Below are positions 8,108-26,525 of a DNA stretch of 64,000 nucleotides, piece by piece. The translations under genes were made by a program, and so were the position numbers. Numbering within the stretch: the first letter of the stretch is position 1; each line of letters opens with the position of its first letter. Below the pieces are notes generated by a model. The model saw only the letters and a program-made list of their open reading frames with translations. It made no database searches and was not told where the DNA came from. Source of the stretch: Perkinsus chesapeaki (taxonomy: Eukaryota; Perkinsozoa; Perkinsida; Perkinsidae); contig JAAPAO010000093.1 in assembly GCA_013115145.1 (NCBI GenBank), forward strand, positions 1 through 64,000, given 5' to 3'.

Positions 8108-11100
8108 ATGGATGGTTCATCAAGCCATAACGGCAGCGACAAGGGAGAGCGAACTGATGGTAGAGGAACATAATAACTATTACACTCTAGATGTCCCGCA
8201 ACGGAAAGAAGATGTCGATAAAAGGCACTGAACGCCGGGCTCGGTGGAGAGGAATCGGCGGGTTCGATCAGTTACGCGGAGCAAATTCGCTACCACAAGG
8301 AGCAGCTATTGGAAAATCGAAAGCGATTAAAGAAGGTCCTTCGAGAGCAGGCGCGACCGTTGCCGTCTGAGGCGGCCACATCGGTCGCTGTCGGGTAGCG
8401 GATTTGGTGTCTTGTTCACAGTAAGGTGTTCGCAGTACTCCGCGGTGCTGGAGGGACCGCCGACAAGGAACGCCGGAGAAGCGGAAACTGCTCAGCAGCA
8501 CGCCGGAATCGTTCAAGTGGGATGCTGCTCTGGGAGAGTTAATTGCTTTGTTAGACTTCGGCTCGGCGATGCATCGAGGAGTGAATGGAAAAAGGGCGGC
8601 GCCGACGGCTCTGGGTAGTAAAGGGATGGTCGGGAAGGCTGAAAGCTGCATGGTCAGTGAGCACGGGCTGGAGTTCATTGGGCCGCTAAAGCCGACAATT
8701 CCACGAACTCCAAAAGGAAGGGAGGAGCGTAAAAGTGAAGGGAATAAGGCTATCAGTAAAAGTGATAGAAATTTGGGAAGTTCTGATGCCGCCTGTAGGG
8801 TCGCCATTTCGGAGGCGAGACGTGTTCAGACCTGTAATGGTCAGCCCAGGTCAGCAGTTATGGAGTGATGGTAGGTTGGGGATTATTCCTGTCGCTTGCA
8901 GCTCGTCCGGATCTGGTGAAGATGGGCCGACAACGCGGAAAGACAACTTCGTTCGAAGCTTGGTTGCAAAAACAGAGGGAGATTGAGGCCAGGTACTCAC
9001 CTACTTTTGTAGTGTCCCTTCCAAATCCACTAGGCACATCGCGATCGTTTAAACGTAGTGTTACGATATGACGGTGACATATTAGTTAGTGCCTGTCGTT
9101 TGACAGGCACGTCAAAGACAATGCATAGGTACTAATAGTAAATTGCTATATAGTAAATAGTGCCTAATAATGCGAGAGTTATGACATCATGAGGAGTATC
9201 CATTTTTTCTCAAAGCTGGTCAAAATTTCTCGAACACTTTTTTCGACCAGTCTTGATCGTGCTGCTCTGAACATGCTTCAGGAATGTGAAAAAGGGGAGA
9301 TAGATATAAAGCTGTTTGTGACATATTTCCTAAGCTTTAATATCATTATTAGAAATCGATCAGCAGCAAATTTGCTATAATTGAACCGATAAATTAAGAT
9401 GAGGTCGTTGTGGTATAGAAGGATGCATAGTAGTATAGCACTATGGGGGATTCTGCTAAAGATATGCGATATAGCAACCGGTATAGCACTATGTGGAGAT
9501 CGGACGGGCGATACACCATGTCTGAATGGCCTAGCCTTCGTTTGTATTGGTTCCCTACCGTCCTTCAGGGAAGCCGATCGAGCTCGAGCGAGAGAGACAA
9601 CGGGAGGACTGCTGCAGCTGGTGAAACCGTCTTCTAGGTGGTTCCCTGACATTGTTCTCGTGCATGAGTGTAGAGGTGTGGTATTCAGGCCTACCACTCC
9701 ACGTAAGAAGAGTATCGTACTAGAGGTCCCTGTGGACCTCGGCAGTCACAGCCATGCGGCGGATCTAGTTCGCAGTAGGACTCTACAAGTAGAATCGGTT
9801 AGTAAAGGTAATAGAGGGGGAAAGCACAGTCCGTGGTGGTATCCGGCGTGGGCTTCCATTCTGCAAGGCGTCGGCTTAGAATGCGTACGGTGTCGAGCGA
9901 TGTATTCGGGAGGGTATGGGGAGCGCAATATGGAGAGATGATTTACTCAGTGCCCGCGGGGGAAGATCGAAAGAAGGCTCAGAGCGAGGCATCTCTGTCG
10001 AGCTCCCGAAACTCTATGGATGATTTCCTTCTGAAGCGAAGACAGAGGTTGCCTATTAGAACATCGGGGATCCTGTAGTTTCACCATGGTGTTAAGCGAT
10101 TATAAGGTGATTTAGGTTTAACAACAGTCTGTTGTCCTGCGATCTCCATCCTACACTGGAGATGTTGCCGACGATATTCATGCACATTGTTAGTGATGAG
10201 GAGACTCGGTTGAGGGAGCTTGCAAAGGTAATGAGGTGATAGAGCGGATGCGGTAGGACGTCGGGAATTTTTAACTTGGCTCAGTTTGCTCCGGGTTATC
10301 GACTAGGGGGTGGGTTTCGCTTTTGGTTACCACCATTGTCATATTAATACTACTGAAGATACGTATATTAATAATTAAGTTGATGTGTTCAGCGATTGCG
10401 GCGCCGAAACTGATGCGTTTGATAGTGCGGGAGTCTGGGAGGCTTATTCCAAAGAGATTTGAGATCTATGCTTTTCAGCGATACGGCATGAGCATTCTCG
10501 ATGCTGAGAAAGTGAAGCAGGAATTCGATCGATTTGACACCGACAAGTCCGGAGCGATCGAGAGGGTGGGCGGCGGAGAGCGGGTGTTTTGTTATACTGG
10601 ATGTGAGCGGATCATTTAGGAAGAGTTCGACAATATTGTCCGCACGCTCCTCGGGGCCAAGGAGAAGTATGATCTCTCGGAAAAGCGGTTAGAGGTAGAA
10701 AAGTCGCTATGAGGGCCGGGGCGACTGTCGGCTGCTATCTGAGTTGAATAAACCAACGGAGTCGGGCGTTGCCTTTGTTAGCAGTGAATTACGCTTCCGC
10801 TGAGATGGTTGCTCTGCCGTCTCAGGAGTTCTGGAAGATGTTGGACACAGACGGCTCTGGGTCGGCTAATCTTGAGGAGTTCCTCGGCTTCTTTCGCAAG
10901 TACTTCTGGAGTAAAGATGGGGATCCTCCGGGATCCCAGCTCAACCTTGTAGGCCTTCTCTTTTGCATACGGGCTATGCGTATTTTTGCTTATCAGCTTG
11001 ACTGTATTGGGAGGGTGCCGCCGTGGTCGGAGGAGCGGATTGATGAGATCGCCTTCCGTAAGCGTTTGGGGAGTTTTTTCCCATATTAAAGCTGCGGCGT

Positions 11101-11463
11101 CTGTTTACAAACCCACCCACAAAATCATCATCACGCATGCATTCAACAAGATTTCTCGTTGGTTATTTAGCGTGGCAAAAAATTGTTAGATGAAAACTCG
11201 ACGCTTTCGCGCTGCAGCGTTGCTTTATTTCTCTCCTCTAGCCGAGCTGCGCCAACTGTTCTTCGAGGAGCTCGAGCCGGTGGGTTCGGATAGCAGCGAT
11301 GGTAGGGAGTTACTGAGTACCGATTGTTGACCTGATCATCTTAGAGGAAGGAGGGGAAGGTGAGGAGACCTATGTGGAGGTTGAGACCGGGAGGACCAAG
11401 CTGCAGAGAGCGGTGCTCTTGGGCACTTTGCAGAATAAGCTTCGAAGAGCAGCCACTGACTGA
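8108..11463 (+). CDS. Multi-exon EF-hand protein with N-terminal coiled coil
   Basis: Exons were pieced together by eye. The proposed start ATG 8108 opens a Ser/Asn/Gly stretch. A charged helical exon (SYAEQIRYHKEQLLENRKR) covers ~8260-8395, and a longer open exon ~8430-8840. An exon ending QKQREIEAR covers ~8930-8990, with phase-matched continuation near 9571. The best part is the 3' end. An EF-hand loop DTDKSGAIE (10535-10570) is completed across a short intron to give a full 12-residue loop with Glu at position 12. A second canonical loop, DTDGSGSANLEE, is at ~10850-10885. An intron opening in the middle of 'AFRKR' (11058) joins to ELRQLFFEELEP, and the protein ends Asp-rich/Lys-rich before TGA 11461-11463. 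This suggests a calcium sensor or scaffold. Exon borders between 9.1 and 10.4 kb are uncertain and more than one gene is possible. Confidence 0.5.
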
Positions 11464-11790
11464 TTGATGCCACGATTCTTGTACACGATTGTCACCCTGT
11501 TGTCCTGACAAGCTGCTGTGTTGTTGCTGTTACGTGGGCTATGGGCGTGCCCAATGGGTCTGGGGTAATAATTTCACCCCCTCCCTGAGATGCGCCTGAT
11601 ACCTCTTCTTGGAGGCTCAAGAAGTGTGGCTAGCTGCCACGGTGGAACAGCGCTGAAAATTAAGCGACGGCCGACGTTCCAGGGCAGACTGGATGAGCTT
11701 GACCAACGAGGCTTAAAAGCTTGAGTGCCAGAAAAAACCCACTCATCTGTCAATACTAGATTCAACACTTCGCCTTTGTAGCTACTTGAT
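11464..11790. other. Short intergenic spacer
   Basis: No supported gene. A minus-strand frame at 11574-11846 is Ser-rich and low complexity, and overlaps the next gene's start. Confidence 0.4.
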
Positions 11791-12665
11791 GTGCATGAAG
11801 AAGAAGAAGTGTGTAAACTGCATGAGCCGCAACTGCTTAGAGTCACTGCAATGTTTTTGAATCTATTTCGTCAGTTCTGGCCCCACTACTTTGCTATGGC
11901 CCCATTGGTCCTCTTCATCCTGGCATCTGCCCTCGTAGTACACGGAATTGCAGTACGTGGCAATCCAGCAGCTTTGCGCATCGGCGATGGAGATTTCGCG
12001 GCGCGTGAAGCTCGTGCGAATGTGCTGAGAGCTCAGACAGAGGAAGCGATGAAGAATTATGTACAGGGAGTGGACGGCTTGCTGAAACAGTAGGACCCTT
12101 GTTCAACCTAAGATACTCGATGTCTCCGGGGATGATGCCAGCCTGGCAGTACTGTGTTGTACTTTTCCTTTGTAGAGGCTTTCGCACAGCCCCTTCAGGT
12201 CTATAAGGCTTCACTGAGTTATGTGTAGGTATGGCGGTGGCCTTCCACCAGTTCCCGGGAGCAATATACTAGCGCCGGTGCCGGTCGCCGCTAGCATGCC
12301 GGCAAGACAGCCAGCAGCAGTAGATGGCTCACCGATGCAGTTGATTTTACTCAGTACAGCTGAGAGGGGTAATTCATGGCGCGTGACGGGCACGTTGTTC
12401 AGGCTGGGCACTGTGTGCGCTGCTACTGGGGGTTATTGCCGTTGGAGCTCTGTGGTACACGAAGGAACAAAACAAGGGGCGAGTGAAACCACAGAAGAGG
12501 TCGAGTCGAACTGCTCTCAGAAAGGTGAGGGCTTATCTGCGCTCTCTGGTGTCCCTACCTGGAGGGGCCGAGGGAATCGGTGTCTTATTTGAACAGAGAA
12601 AATTATATAAACCCAATAATTTTTTGAAACCCGAAGTGAATGGGGTTCGTCAGCAATGTGTTTGA
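11791..12665 (+). CDS. Unrecognised membrane protein with two hydrophobic segments
   Basis: The first exon opens at 11791 or, more likely, at the internal ATG 11851, just before FLNLFRQFWPHYF and a strong hydrophobic stretch (APLVLFILASALVV). It is followed by a charged helical region (AREARANVLRAQTEEAMKNY). A later exon near 12405-12525 encodes a second membrane segment (VCALLLGVIAVGALWY) and a basic tail. A clean GT-AG intron (donor near 12526, acceptor near 12596) joins to a Lys-rich C-terminus that stops at 12663-12665. Borders between 12093 and 12360 could not be resolved. I do not recognise the family; the layout fits a small integral membrane protein with a basic cytosolic tail. Confidence 0.4.
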
Positions 12666-12715
12666 TAAATGAGATAGGCATGCACTTGGCAATCGCTGTG
12701 TTTTAGCGTTTGACC

Positions 12716-15700
12716 ATGCGGGACAAGGTCCGGGCATACTACGAGAGCAAGGAGTCCTTCTGTGGATCAACAGGTGAGTTCATCAGCAGCGCCGACACGT
12801 CCGCATCTTTGAGTATCTTCAGCAGATTCTTCTGGAGCATCGACCTCATCGAGCTGTGAGGCTCGGGATGAGTTGGAGAGTAAGTGTCTGTTTTATGTTG
12901 CCTTCACAGCTCTGCTTTCGTGCAGCTCCCACGAATCGCCTACAGCTGCCGGTAACAGTGGTGTCGCCAGAGGATGCAATAGAGGCGATAGACAGGAGAA
13001 TTCAAGCTGTAAGCTCATCGAAGAGGAAGCTTTCGGCTTTCGATTGGAGCGTTCTCATTGCTCTTTCTAGGCTTTCACGCCATATAGGAACAAGACGACG
13101 GTAGGCCCCTCCAGCGCGGGCTCCACTATCTCGGGAAGGTCGGTTGTGTTCCCTTTTCTTAAGTTGTACTTTATGGCTTCTCAGCTCGGCTTCGGGCGTT
13201 GCTTCTACAGCAACCTCTGGCAAGACGCTTCACCCTGTCCTTCAAAGGCGAGCCCAGGCAGAGGCGGCTACCGCTGCGGCTAAATTGGCCGAGCAGGGAA
13301 GCAACGAGACGGCTCTGTCCGGTGAGGAGCGGCTATCGGCTCAATTGCATTGTCTTTTCAGGCACTACTCGTTTGTGATCCCCATTTATGCTGTATAGTT
13401 GTTTTTTTTCTTATTACCTTGATTGTTGTAGCCTCGAGCGGCGCCCATCCTCCTCCTCCTCCCGCTGCTGTCTCTGGTGGCAGTGGTGGAGAGCCCCTTT
13501 CGCGCGGTGCCAGTGTGTGGTCGTGCATGTTAGTGATGCCGGTGATAAAGTCGACGTTAATTGTATCCTTGGAGGCTTTTGCGTTGTTAACACCACCGGG
13601 CAGTCGTCGGCATAGTTGTTGCATGGCGACTCCTCTATGAGAGCCGCCTTCACTGGAGCGGGAAGCTGTGGAACGGAAGACGACTCTTCTATCCTTTTCC
13701 CCGAATCCTTGTTCCCTGAGGTCTCAGTAGTGCCTTGTTGCCGAAGGATTCCTGCGCAGGTTCGAACCTCGCGGCCGGAACCTCTGCCGTACCCCTACGG
13801 TCCGGCTTGCTGCGACAATCACAGCTTAGCAGCTGCAGCATTATTAAGGAGATCTAGGGAGAATGTGGGGCGCGTGACGGAAGTAATCATTGTCGATCAC
13901 TTTGTAGGTCCTGTCAGAGCTACAGGATAAGATTGCCCGAGTTCGAAAGTACCCGGGGTTGAACGGGAAGGTTTGGGTTGATTGGCTGCTGGACATCTCT
14001 GTGATGGCCGAGGCATCTCTAAGGGCGCTGAGGAAGCTGTCTGAGGTGGTGGTCGAGCGAGCGGTAAGAATTTTTTACGGAAAGAGGGGAACGGAGATGT
14101 TTAGGGCCGAGATGCGACGCTTGTTAACGAAGTGACCCGGGGGAGGTCGCATTGTGAGGAGCAGATGCTGACACTTCTGCAGAAGGCAATTCATGTACCG
14201 CAGGGAGCTAGAGGAGATTCGGGAGTTTCTGAACGAGTAGATGCAAGACTGGGCCGAGGCGAGTGTTAGGAAAATCGACGAGCTGACAGAGAAGAACGCT
14301 CGGCTTGTCGAAGCCAATAGCGGTCTAGAGGACAGGTGGGGGGTCAAATTGTTCGGCAGCCCAACTTCACCAGGTGCCGGAAGCTGGGCATTTCTCTTGC
14401 TGCGGCGCTGAAGAGGGGCGAGGTCCTTCGCAAAAGGGAGTTGTCCGTTACCGCGTTCCCGCCGTCGCCGTCGCCGCCGCTGCCGAGGAAGGTAATTTGG
14501 TCTTTTGAGTAATTTTGGTGGTTACCTGTGTCCTGCTGGGGCATCTCAGCTGGCTTGCTAGTCTTCCGTTCCTTAGGGTCGGTTGCCTGGCAAAGTGGGA
14601 GAAGTTGAGCGTAAATCTGACGATAAACCGGCAAAGTAGAATCTCGTTTCGGATCTCGTCAGTTTGGAATGCAGCTCACATCTGGACCCATCGGTTGTTC
14701 ATGCTGGCGGGAGCCAGTATAGCGTTCCGGTGGGCGACCTCGGACAGAGCAGCAGTCAGGTTTCTGAAGCGATTGCCAAGAAGGTCGAGGATAACGTATT
14801 TATGGCAGCCGCTGTGGCACCTCAGCCTAAAGTGAGAAGAAAACTCGTAGCTGTTTGTGAGGCACCACTCGGAATGCTTCGATTGATTAAAGCAATCCTG
14901 TGAGCATTGCAGCGCCATAGACCTGCGCGACTCCTGAAACTTACCTCGGGAACATGGCTTTTCTCATATGCTCTCCTCAGGCTACCCTCGAGGGTGAGAT
15001 AGTAGTCGCTCCAAGAATGGTTAAAGTTGGTCAGATTAGAACCGAAAATATTGCGAAGCCTAAAATTTTGCCACACGCTGTGGCGAAGCAATCTACTAAA
15101 GCTACACGTGGGACTCCGGTTCTCATCGCGAGCGCTCATAGACCAAAAGACCTAAGTGTGGTGACGTTGGGCAGAGCTGATGAGGAAAATGGTGGCCAAA
15201 AGAGAGTGGCAGATCGGGAGGAGCATACTGGGGAGGAAGCATTCCCAAAGCCTTCAAGTGGCAAAGGTATTGAGAGAACCGGTAGCTCCTCGGTGGTGCT
15301 GGCCAGTGAAGGGTGTGCTGAAATGAATGGACAGAGTGACGGTGGCCGAGCTGTGATCGAGGAGGACAGATTCAGTCGTGAGCGGGTGTTCGGACAGAGC
15401 GATAGGAGCAATACACTGCAAGATGGACTAATCGCTGCGGGGAATGTTAATGTTGCTGGTGGTTATGGTGGTGGAACTGTTCCACCTGGTAGAGATGGAA
15501 TGATCGTGCGAATTGTGGCTACTGCTGTTGAGAGTAAGCGAGACGTTCTGAAGGGAAATCAGGCTGAAGAGACACATCAGGAAGACGCGCTAAATCGATC
15601 TGCTACTGTTTTCGGTTCTGCGCAGCGTCGGGGTGGATGTCTCCGCGACACGTGCTCTGGAGGGGAAAAGACTGCCAATGGCGGTGGAGCCTGCAATGAG

Positions 15701-16430
15701 CAGCCTCATAGAAAGGACAAGAAGGAGATTGATTCCCAAGATAAACCGAGGATAATGGATGAGGGCGAGGATGTAGAAACTGTTGAAGCAGAGACAAGGC
15801 CGATGGAGGACCGAAGTGGCTTCTTGGATGCTTGGGGAGATGTGGCGAATGAGGAGGAAGCTGTTGTAGCTTGGACCAAAAGACAAGAGCCGGATGCCGA
15901 CCCGGGGGGAAACTCGAGTGTGTCCCCGACTGAAATTGGTGAGGCCGTAGAGAGGAGAATGCCAGCCGACGAAGGAGCCGCGTATCGATCGGAACAGGCG
16001 AGATGCTTGACGGGCGAAAGGCGACAGAGCGGCCTGAAGCGGTGTTCTGTGCAAGGGGTGAGAGAAGCGGATGGTCCCCAGATGACGGATGAGATGAAGG
16101 CAAGATTTGAAAAAATTGCAAAGTGGTGAGTCAGCATATGTCTTCGGTGTGCAATAGAGCTTTTACTGGGATCAGGTCTAGGCTTGTCGAGCAGATTCCA
16201 GATGCTGATTTGCAGGCTCACTTCAAGGAGGTAGGATACTCCCCTCTGCTGGCGGGTGGATAGATGTTTTAGATTATGGCTGATATGCAGCGAGGTATGC
16301 AAGTCCAAGTCGAACATGTCTGTCGCTTTTGTCGGCGACGGACGAGTGCAGCAGCTCCAGTGGTGGAGGTCCGATCGAGCACAGCACCGAGTGGCGAGGC
16401 GAGGTCGTAAGTGCCATAGTAAGCCGCTTG
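12716..16430 (+). CDS. Multi-exon Ser/Ala/Pro-rich coiled-coil protein, family unknown
   Basis: The proposed start ATG 12716 (MRDKVRAYYESKESF) is followed by exons that join in phase across 40-60-nt introns: a Ser/Thr-rich piece, VVSPEDAIEAIDRRIQ, an Ala-rich helix (QAEAATAAAKLAEQ), and a proline run. A helical exon (ELQDKIARVRKYPG ... LRALRKLSEVVVERA) covers ~13905-14050. Another coiled coil is near 14190-14330, and a very large exon from about 14983 to 16126 encodes a charged, low-complexity region. The large exon joins to a short exon (RLVEQIPDADLQAHFKE, ~16175-16230). A CRFCRRR motif follows near 16325. No catalytic domain is visible. It could be a cytoskeletal or scaffold protein. The far 3' end may run toward the kinesin pseudogene and is uncertain. 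Confidence 0.4.
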
Positions 16431-18305
16431 GTTCGGTCTCATATCATCTATACTAGTACCGTTCTCAGCCCGTTCTATACATTCTTATATAGCCTGATCG
16501 GTATTTCACATGTAACAGTTATGTAAATTGTTTTTGGCCTCACTTTTTTTCACTTCTACGGATGAGAGCTCGAACATTTTCAATAGTATGCACATGTACA
16601 GTGATATTCGTTAACAGCCTTCCCTCGTAGACTACCTAAGTTGCATTGCCACGACCGTAACGTTTTTTTTCTCAGTTCGATTCTACCCTCCACCGCGGCT
16701 TCATATCATCCGGGGGCATCGTTCCCCAGTGAGGGTAGCAGAATTGGTGCGTTGACCGTTGAGTTTTCCCGCCACACTTTGCAATTTTCCAGATTGGTAT
16801 CAGTGGTTGCACAGCTCTATCGAGTCGGGCATGCCCCGTAAAGCATCACGCAGCAGTGAGGCGGCGGCGCTACCGGCAACTCCTGCCTCGGTATGCCTCC
16901 ATTCAGATTCCGCTGTCGAACTACCGCGGGTTGTCGGACAGAGAGCTTCCACGTGAACTGGTGACCTCGCTTGTGATTTATTATTTTAGTCTGTCAGATT
17001 CATTAAAAGACGCCTCGTTTACACTTCTCAAGACAGAAGGCGAAGCGCTGATGCCTTTTGGCCGCCACATGCCTGATATTCCCCTTGTGCTTATGCCTGA
17101 GGGTTGTGTTGTTAGTTCACAAGTCGCGAGTAGAAGTAGTTGCCCGGAAGCAAGCCTTGTTAAGAGGCGGGTGAGTTGAGTGAGATATTGAACTGGCGTT
17201 GAAGGCTGCTTGTTGCAGCCGAACGGTGGTCGGTTGGGGCAACTGGACATAGTCTCCACGAGCAATCCTAGGGTTGTCGTACATGAATGTAAAGTGAAGG
17301 TCGATGGGATAACCAAGTAGGGGAGAATGATCAGTGATATTCTTGAAGGATTCTGGTCAGGTACTTGGAGAATCACGAGTTCACGTTTGATCGGGCCTAT
17401 TCGGAGCGTTGCGGCACTGGAGAGGTGTATTTATTAATGGAGGGCCATGATGTTATGGAATCCCTTTGTAGTTGTACAGAACATGCATTGAGGTGCCTGC
17501 GGAGGAGGTCCTCCAGGAGGGCGGCCGGGAAGAGTGGGATGTGGCTAGTCGCTTTGCAGCGGCAAATAGGTTCTCAGTTCTTGCATACGGCCAGGCATAC
17601 TTCTGAAACATCTACACGATGGTTCAGGTACAAGCTAAATTGACAGATGTGAAACGTAAGGCTGTTAGTCACAGTTTGTTTCACGTTATCGGAACTGCAT
17701 GACACCTTCGGCTGTGCCGGGGTTTCTGGCTTTTGTGTTGGAGCAGTTGCCGGGTGAACTGCTCGAACATGCTAACGCTATTGAGATCTGTAGACTACCC
17801 GATTCCATCCTCCCAGGTGGTTGGTTGTCGATACCCGAAATTGGAGCCCGGAACCCGCGGCCCGTACACCGCGGTAGGGCTTGCAGTATGATACTGGCAA
17901 TATCGTGGTACTTAGCACTCGGCCGATCAGGCCATCGGCAGTCATAATCTAGCATCAGAGCATTAAACACTAGGCTAGCTGGGGAGCCGAGAATAGTCTG
18001 GTGGGGAGACGCTTCACCAGAGCAGGAGGGTGTGGAAAATGGGAAGAATAACTACAACTCATTGAAGTTGAATGATCGAACAACCATTTCAATGAAAAGG
18101 CGAGATGCGGGAGGTGGGCGGGAGTCCAGCTCGCCCGCCCGACCTCATCGCACTCTAAAGAATCTACGTCACAAACCCGGCGGTAAACTTGGTCAACTAC
18201 GTTGACCCTTTGTAGAATTGTCTTTGCACTTAACAAGAGCCGTTTAAGGTGGTTCCAATAAAGTATTAATACATACAGTAATACGTACGGCGTAAAGGAG
18301 ACAGC

Positions 18306-18338
18306 GCGCGCACTTGTGCGCGCTTGATTGTCAATCAA
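18306..18338. other. Two back-to-back palindromes
   Basis: GCGCGCAC/GTGCGCGC with a 2-nt loop (18306-18323) is followed at once by TTGATTG T CAATCAA (18324-18338). The pair lies ~380 bp beyond the stop of the minus-strand secreted-protein gene. Function unknown. Confidence 0.7.
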
Positions 18339-18719
18339 AGATAACGATTGTGTGCACATTTCATCAAACCCTTATTCAGAATAAGTTATTCTAATCCGCA
18401 TTTATTGTTGTTTAAAATGCTCTTGCATAGGCATTAACTCTCACATGTGTGAAAAGAACTCACTGAACACACTGCCATTAAGGTTTCGAGAAAATGCTGA
18501 TTAATGAAGATGATACTCTAACGACAACTACGTCCCCTCATGGGGAGCCTTCTTCCATTCACTCACTGTCCTGAGAACAGTGCTATCTCATAATGATATA
18601 GCCATAGATTGGCCTGATTAGGAGCGGGCAAGTTTTACAGTTGCACGCAAGCTCCTGAACTACAGGCTTGTATATAGGAGTCCTATTATAGGACGGACTA
18701 AGACATCATTCGTAAATAA

Positions 18720-19223
18720 TTAGATGATGTTGGTTCTGTAGATCATATAGTGACCCCAGAACCTAGGCCGAGCCAGTGCCACGGACACCGAGGACATTGG
18801 AGGAATATCGCGTTGTAGAGCTATAGCACAAGATGAGTAGACACCAACCAATACGTCCAGGTCTTCGTCATACAGTAGGTGGTCCAGATTCCCGTCGTCA
18901 GCTGGGCGGTCACAACGCATGCCCTTAACTGAGTCTATGAATGCGACGTAGTCCTGCTGACTAGCTGCGTCGATTATAAAATCATTTGAGCTGGGCTCTT
19001 TGTAGTGGAGAATGACCGAAGACTTCTCCTCACCCTCACATGTGACTTTCAGAATTACCGTTGGAGTTTTCGCAACTTGCCAGCTGACTGAAACAGCCGT
19101 TTGGCTTGTTGCATCTGGATAGCCTTTAAAGGTTCCCGTAGGGAATGGAATGCCGGGAAGGCCATCTTTGGATTCACCGATGGCCAAGCTGCAGAGAATG
19201 CTGAGAATAACGAGGAGGGGCAT
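18720..19223 (-). CDS. Small secreted protein, paralogue of the gene at 23071-23493
   Basis: A 167-residue product if translation starts at the Met that begins a clear signal peptide (MPLLVILSILCSLAIG). Upstream in-frame codons to 19343 are open but would bury that signal. The mature part begins with a PTGTFKG motif and contains SVSWQVAKTPTVILKVTC, a WQ/KVTC strand pattern shared with the second copy (PTGNYCG, SVAWQTATIPMATLKVTC), plus a conserved MRCDR/MKCDR. The two proteins are clearly paralogous but well diverged. I infer a lineage-specific secreted family; no known enzymatic domain is visible. It lies antisense within the decayed kinesin-13 copy, in the intron that splits the motor's switch II region in the intact copy. 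Confidence 0.7.
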   Translation of the reverse strand: MPLLVILSILCSLAIGESKDGLPGIPFPTGTFKGYPDATSQTAVSVSWQVAKTPTVILKVTCEGEEKSSVILHYKEPSSNDFIIDAASQQDYVAFIDSVKGMRCDRPADDGNLDHLLYDEDLDVLVGVYSSCAIALQRDIPPMSSVSVALARPRFWGHYMIYRTNII

Positions 19224-20831
19224 TATTGAGATGGTTGCACTGAATAAGTAGCGAAAGGATATGCTAATGGAAAGGCGGCTGCGGAAGGAAGTAACCGCGA
19301 AAACGCGCGTTGATAGAAATGTTTTCCACGTAATACGATCCACCGGATAGGGAACGACTCAACGGGAAAAGTTTGGTAGTGATACCTGCACTCGCCATAG
19401 CAGTAGGGATAAGTTTCAGAAAAGCCTGCAAGCTAAGTTAGCTAACCACGAGATTTAAACTTCGAACAGCTGTTCTGGCTCCAGCCAATAATGAGGGATG
19501 TACTCGTGGCGCACACAAGGATTCCGGTAGCCTGCGAGGAGGACATTACTTGGGTGGTATATTGAAGGCTATATGATAACAAGATTCTCTGAGCTGAGGG
19601 CACAGACTCTCCGGCGGAGCAGGATCACAACAAGCCAATATTAAAAATAAGTTACAGTACGCGTCATCGAGAACGTCTAGAGTGTAAGATGACTCTCATG
19701 GGAAGGGGGATCCACCGGAGCCGCTCCAGTGGATCAAACAGGGTTTGACTAAAACGTGTGCGAACCCTAGTCCACTCGTCAACGCTGACAGCGTCGATTG
19801 TGCTACACTGCACGGGAAAGCTTTTAAGTGTGAACGCCGGGAACCAGCAGCTGAAAGAAGTACCTCATTCCAGTGCAAACGCGCTCAGTTACGAAGGGGA
19901 AAATGGGTGCAGGCGCGGAGACAATTCATTTGCTTGTTTTCGAGGTGTAGAGGTTGTGTCACGTACTTCTGTACGATAAGTGTCCCCGATATTCGGTTAT
20001 ATTTTTGCGAGAGTCGTAGAGTAAGCGTATTGGAGCATCGCCTACAGGTCCTGAAAGTTTCAGGGGATCTGTTGGGGCCGAGACAAACTATAGCAAATGC
20101 AAGGCTTTCATCAGCAACTTGACCGTCCGACCCAAGCTCACTGGTAGGGTGTCCAGCTCGAGCCAAGCGGAGCTGGTCATGGTAGTAGTTTTCTGCGGGA
20201 ATTCCCTGGCCCTAAGGCGGGCCCCGTATGATATGGTCGGGATACCAGCACCGGCCAGAACGCTAGTGTCAGTGAAGACTCTTAACTTCGCTCGTACACA
20301 GACTGTGTCCAAGTGTTCAACACCATTTCTTCCTTGCAACTTGGGCCACAACGAACAATTCTGATTTTACGGAGGGAGAAAAGGCCTACAGTAGGGTTTA
20401 CCTTTCAGCGGACCATTCAGGAATCAGGGCGGGCTTAACATTCTCAATTCCGCTCTTTGGATAGGCTAATCACAAGAACATGACGGAATGCGGTCGCGCT
20501 ATGGACTCCGGCCTTCCGAGGAAGCAAGCACACAATGTTTTGCTAGCGATCCGCTATTAGTACTGCCACTATTACACCAACCACTACAGATTCTACGAGA
20601 TACCTCCTTGTACAGCAGGACTAGGATGGCTATTGTGACTGTGTCTTTTGAGCCTTCTATGAGCCTCTTTATACAGCCTCACGTGCATGAGATGCTTTTT
20701 CAATTGGGCCCTTGTGTGAATCTCCATGACTTGCGTCGTCAGTTCAGTTCTCACGGCACCGGAGTGAGCGATTCTTGCAGTATCATGGCTAAGAACGATA
20801 AGTCCAAGCGGTTGTATACTGCATCTCGGCC

Positions 20832-26183
<5,352 letters not shown>

Positions 26184-26525
26184 GCAGAGGATAAACGAGA
26201 AGGTATGTCTGCTCTCTAATGAGAGGTGCTGCTGCTGGGAGGACTTTTTGTGCTTCAGCCTCAGGTGAAATCAAGCTAAGATATTCACCAAACATATCTC
26301 CGCTGCGTTGTGTGGCACTGTCTCCCCATAACCGCTCAGACAAACCCAGAGATTTTTCCTAATAGAGATTCTATTATTTAAAAATGCACATGCACGGCGA
26401 GTTAAAGAGCGTTGTCACATTTCGGTCGCTGCATATGTTTGGTTAGTTCGCTCCTCGCCAGTGGTACACAGTTCTGATTTCCGCTATTCAGTTTCAGTTG
26501 ATTTATTGTGATATTTATTTGAAAG

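Larger units (their letters stand above)
17115..20670 (+). pseudogene. Kinesin-13 pseudogene, upstream copy of a tandem pair
   Basis: Around 17180-17580 this is nearly identical to 21450-21860 of the intact kinesin-13 downstream, including VVVHECKVKVDGITK and ENHEFTFDRAYSERC and the introns between them. The P-loop region is broken: AYGQ is followed by a stop and a damaged KTYTM. Farther on, 20420-20660 aligns with the downstream exons for GSER...[10 protein letters not shown] and VLRDAFLHDGARMAM, but with frameshifts and substitutions; a residual LRDTSLYSRTRMAI is readable. The catalytic motor is therefore dead, while the antisense gene at 18720-19223 inside the same intron is still open. 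The 5' limit is set where similarity to the RKRPL strand of the intact copy begins. Confidence 0.7.

Noticed and set aside
9640-9690. DIVLVHECRG looked like the kinesin-13 VVVHECKVK strand
   Set aside because: Only a few residues agree and no other motor motif is nearby.
15590-16317. Overlapping minus-strand frames of 154-203 codons
   Set aside because: They are shadows of the large exon of the coiled-coil gene on the plus strand and show no domain.
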